This document shows, one piece after another, positions 5,227-5,493 of a stretch of DNA of 5,493 nucleotides (within the stretch, counting starts at the first letter, position 1; the number at the start of each line of letters is the position of its first letter). The translations under genes were made by a program, and so were the position numbers. Source of the stretch: JBFEYJ01 sp041562215 (lineage in GTDB: Bacteria > Pseudomonadota > Gammaproteobacteria > Thiohalomonadales > Thiohalomonadaceae); the NCBI GenBank assembly GCA_041562215.1, contig JBFEYJ010000196.1, positions 1-5,493 of the forward strand. The letters are read 5' to 3'. The notes under the pieces are model-generated. The model was given only the letters and a program-made list of their open reading frames with translations, did not search any database and had not been told where the DNA came from.

Positions 5227-5493
5227 TTAGGCCGGGTTGGGGATATCAATAAATTGATTTTCCAGAGAAAAATGGTCGGCTAAATGGGCGCCCAGCGCCT
5301 GTACACCGTAGCGCTCGGTGGCATGGTGACCGGCGGAGATGTAGTGGATGCCCAACTCACGGGCGATATGCACGGTGGGCTCGGATAGTTCACCACTAAG
5401 ATAGGCGTCCAGCCGCAGGGCCGCGGCCTGTTCAATATACGCCTCAGCCCCGCCGCTGCACCAACCGACACGGCGAATGGGATGCTCCCCCCC
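5227..5493 (-). CDS. Nif3/YbgI-family dinuclear metal-centre protein, C-terminal fragment
   Basis: The window cuts off the start; the last 88 codons and TAA remain. The fragment reads IRRVGWCSGGAEAYIEQAA (6-24), then LDAYLSGELSEPTVHIARELGIHYISAGHHATERYGV (28-64), and ends FIDIPNPA. This is the classic C-terminal half of the Nif3/YbgI (GTP cyclohydrolase I type 2 homologue) family. GHHATE (55-60) supplies a His and a Glu to the two-metal site. The proteins form hexameric rings. The biochemical role is not settled, and a GTP cyclohydrolase label would over-state it. The gene is read in the same direction as petA, 181 bp upstream. A small GC hairpin (5222-5226 with 5231-5235) surrounds its stop codon but lacks a U tract. 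Confidence 0.93.
   Translation of the reverse strand, partial: GGEHPIRRVGWCSGGAEAYIEQAAALRLDAYLSGELSEPTVHIARELGIHYISAGHHATERYGVQALGAHLADHFSLENQFIDIPNPA

Noticed and set aside
5222..5235. 5-bp GC hairpin around the stop codon of the Nif3-family gene as its terminator
   Set aside because: It is too short and has no following U tract.

Overview
The window looks like part of a gammaproteobacterial chromosome. The evidence is the gene order petA-petB-petC-sspA-sspB, proteins that read as clear gamma/beta-type cytochrome bc1 subunits, and an SspA/SspB pair close to the enterobacterial ones. I cannot name the genus. All intact genes lie on the minus strand, so the biological reading direction is right to left.

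From the right edge, on the minus strand: the C-terminal 88 codons of a Nif3/YbgI-type dinuclear-metal protein (5227-5493). A 181-bp gap follows, with a good sigma70-like promoter (5179-5208) and a leader of about 125 nt. Then comes the complete ubiquinol-cytochrome c reductase operon, petA (Rieske protein), petB (cytochrome b) and petC (cytochrome c1), joined by 1-nt and 4-nt overlaps. A 143-bp gap holds a very GC-rich terminator-like hairpin and a second weaker hairpin. It is followed by sspA (RNA polymerase-associated stringent starvation protein) and sspB (ClpXP adaptor), which are separated by a perfect 11-bp inverted repeat. A rho-independent terminator closes sspB at 1223-1245.

The left 1.2 kb is mobile-element debris reading on the plus strand. 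The window opens in the last 62 codons of an IS30-family transposase, whose right end is at about 196-199. Immediately to its right lies the C-terminal half of an ISAs1-family transposase (200-838). It is recognisable only by hopping between all three frames, and its conserved catalytic Glu region reads Gln. The IS30 element therefore appears to have landed inside an ISAs1 copy. Positions 839-1222 hold no gene I can support.

Functionally, petABC encode the quinol-oxidising, proton-translocating complex of the respiratory chain. The ssp pair acts on transcription and targeted proteolysis under starvation. I see no previously undescribed system here. The points worth a second look are the nested and decayed IS elements and the RNA hairpins at the petC/sspA and sspA/sspB boundaries.
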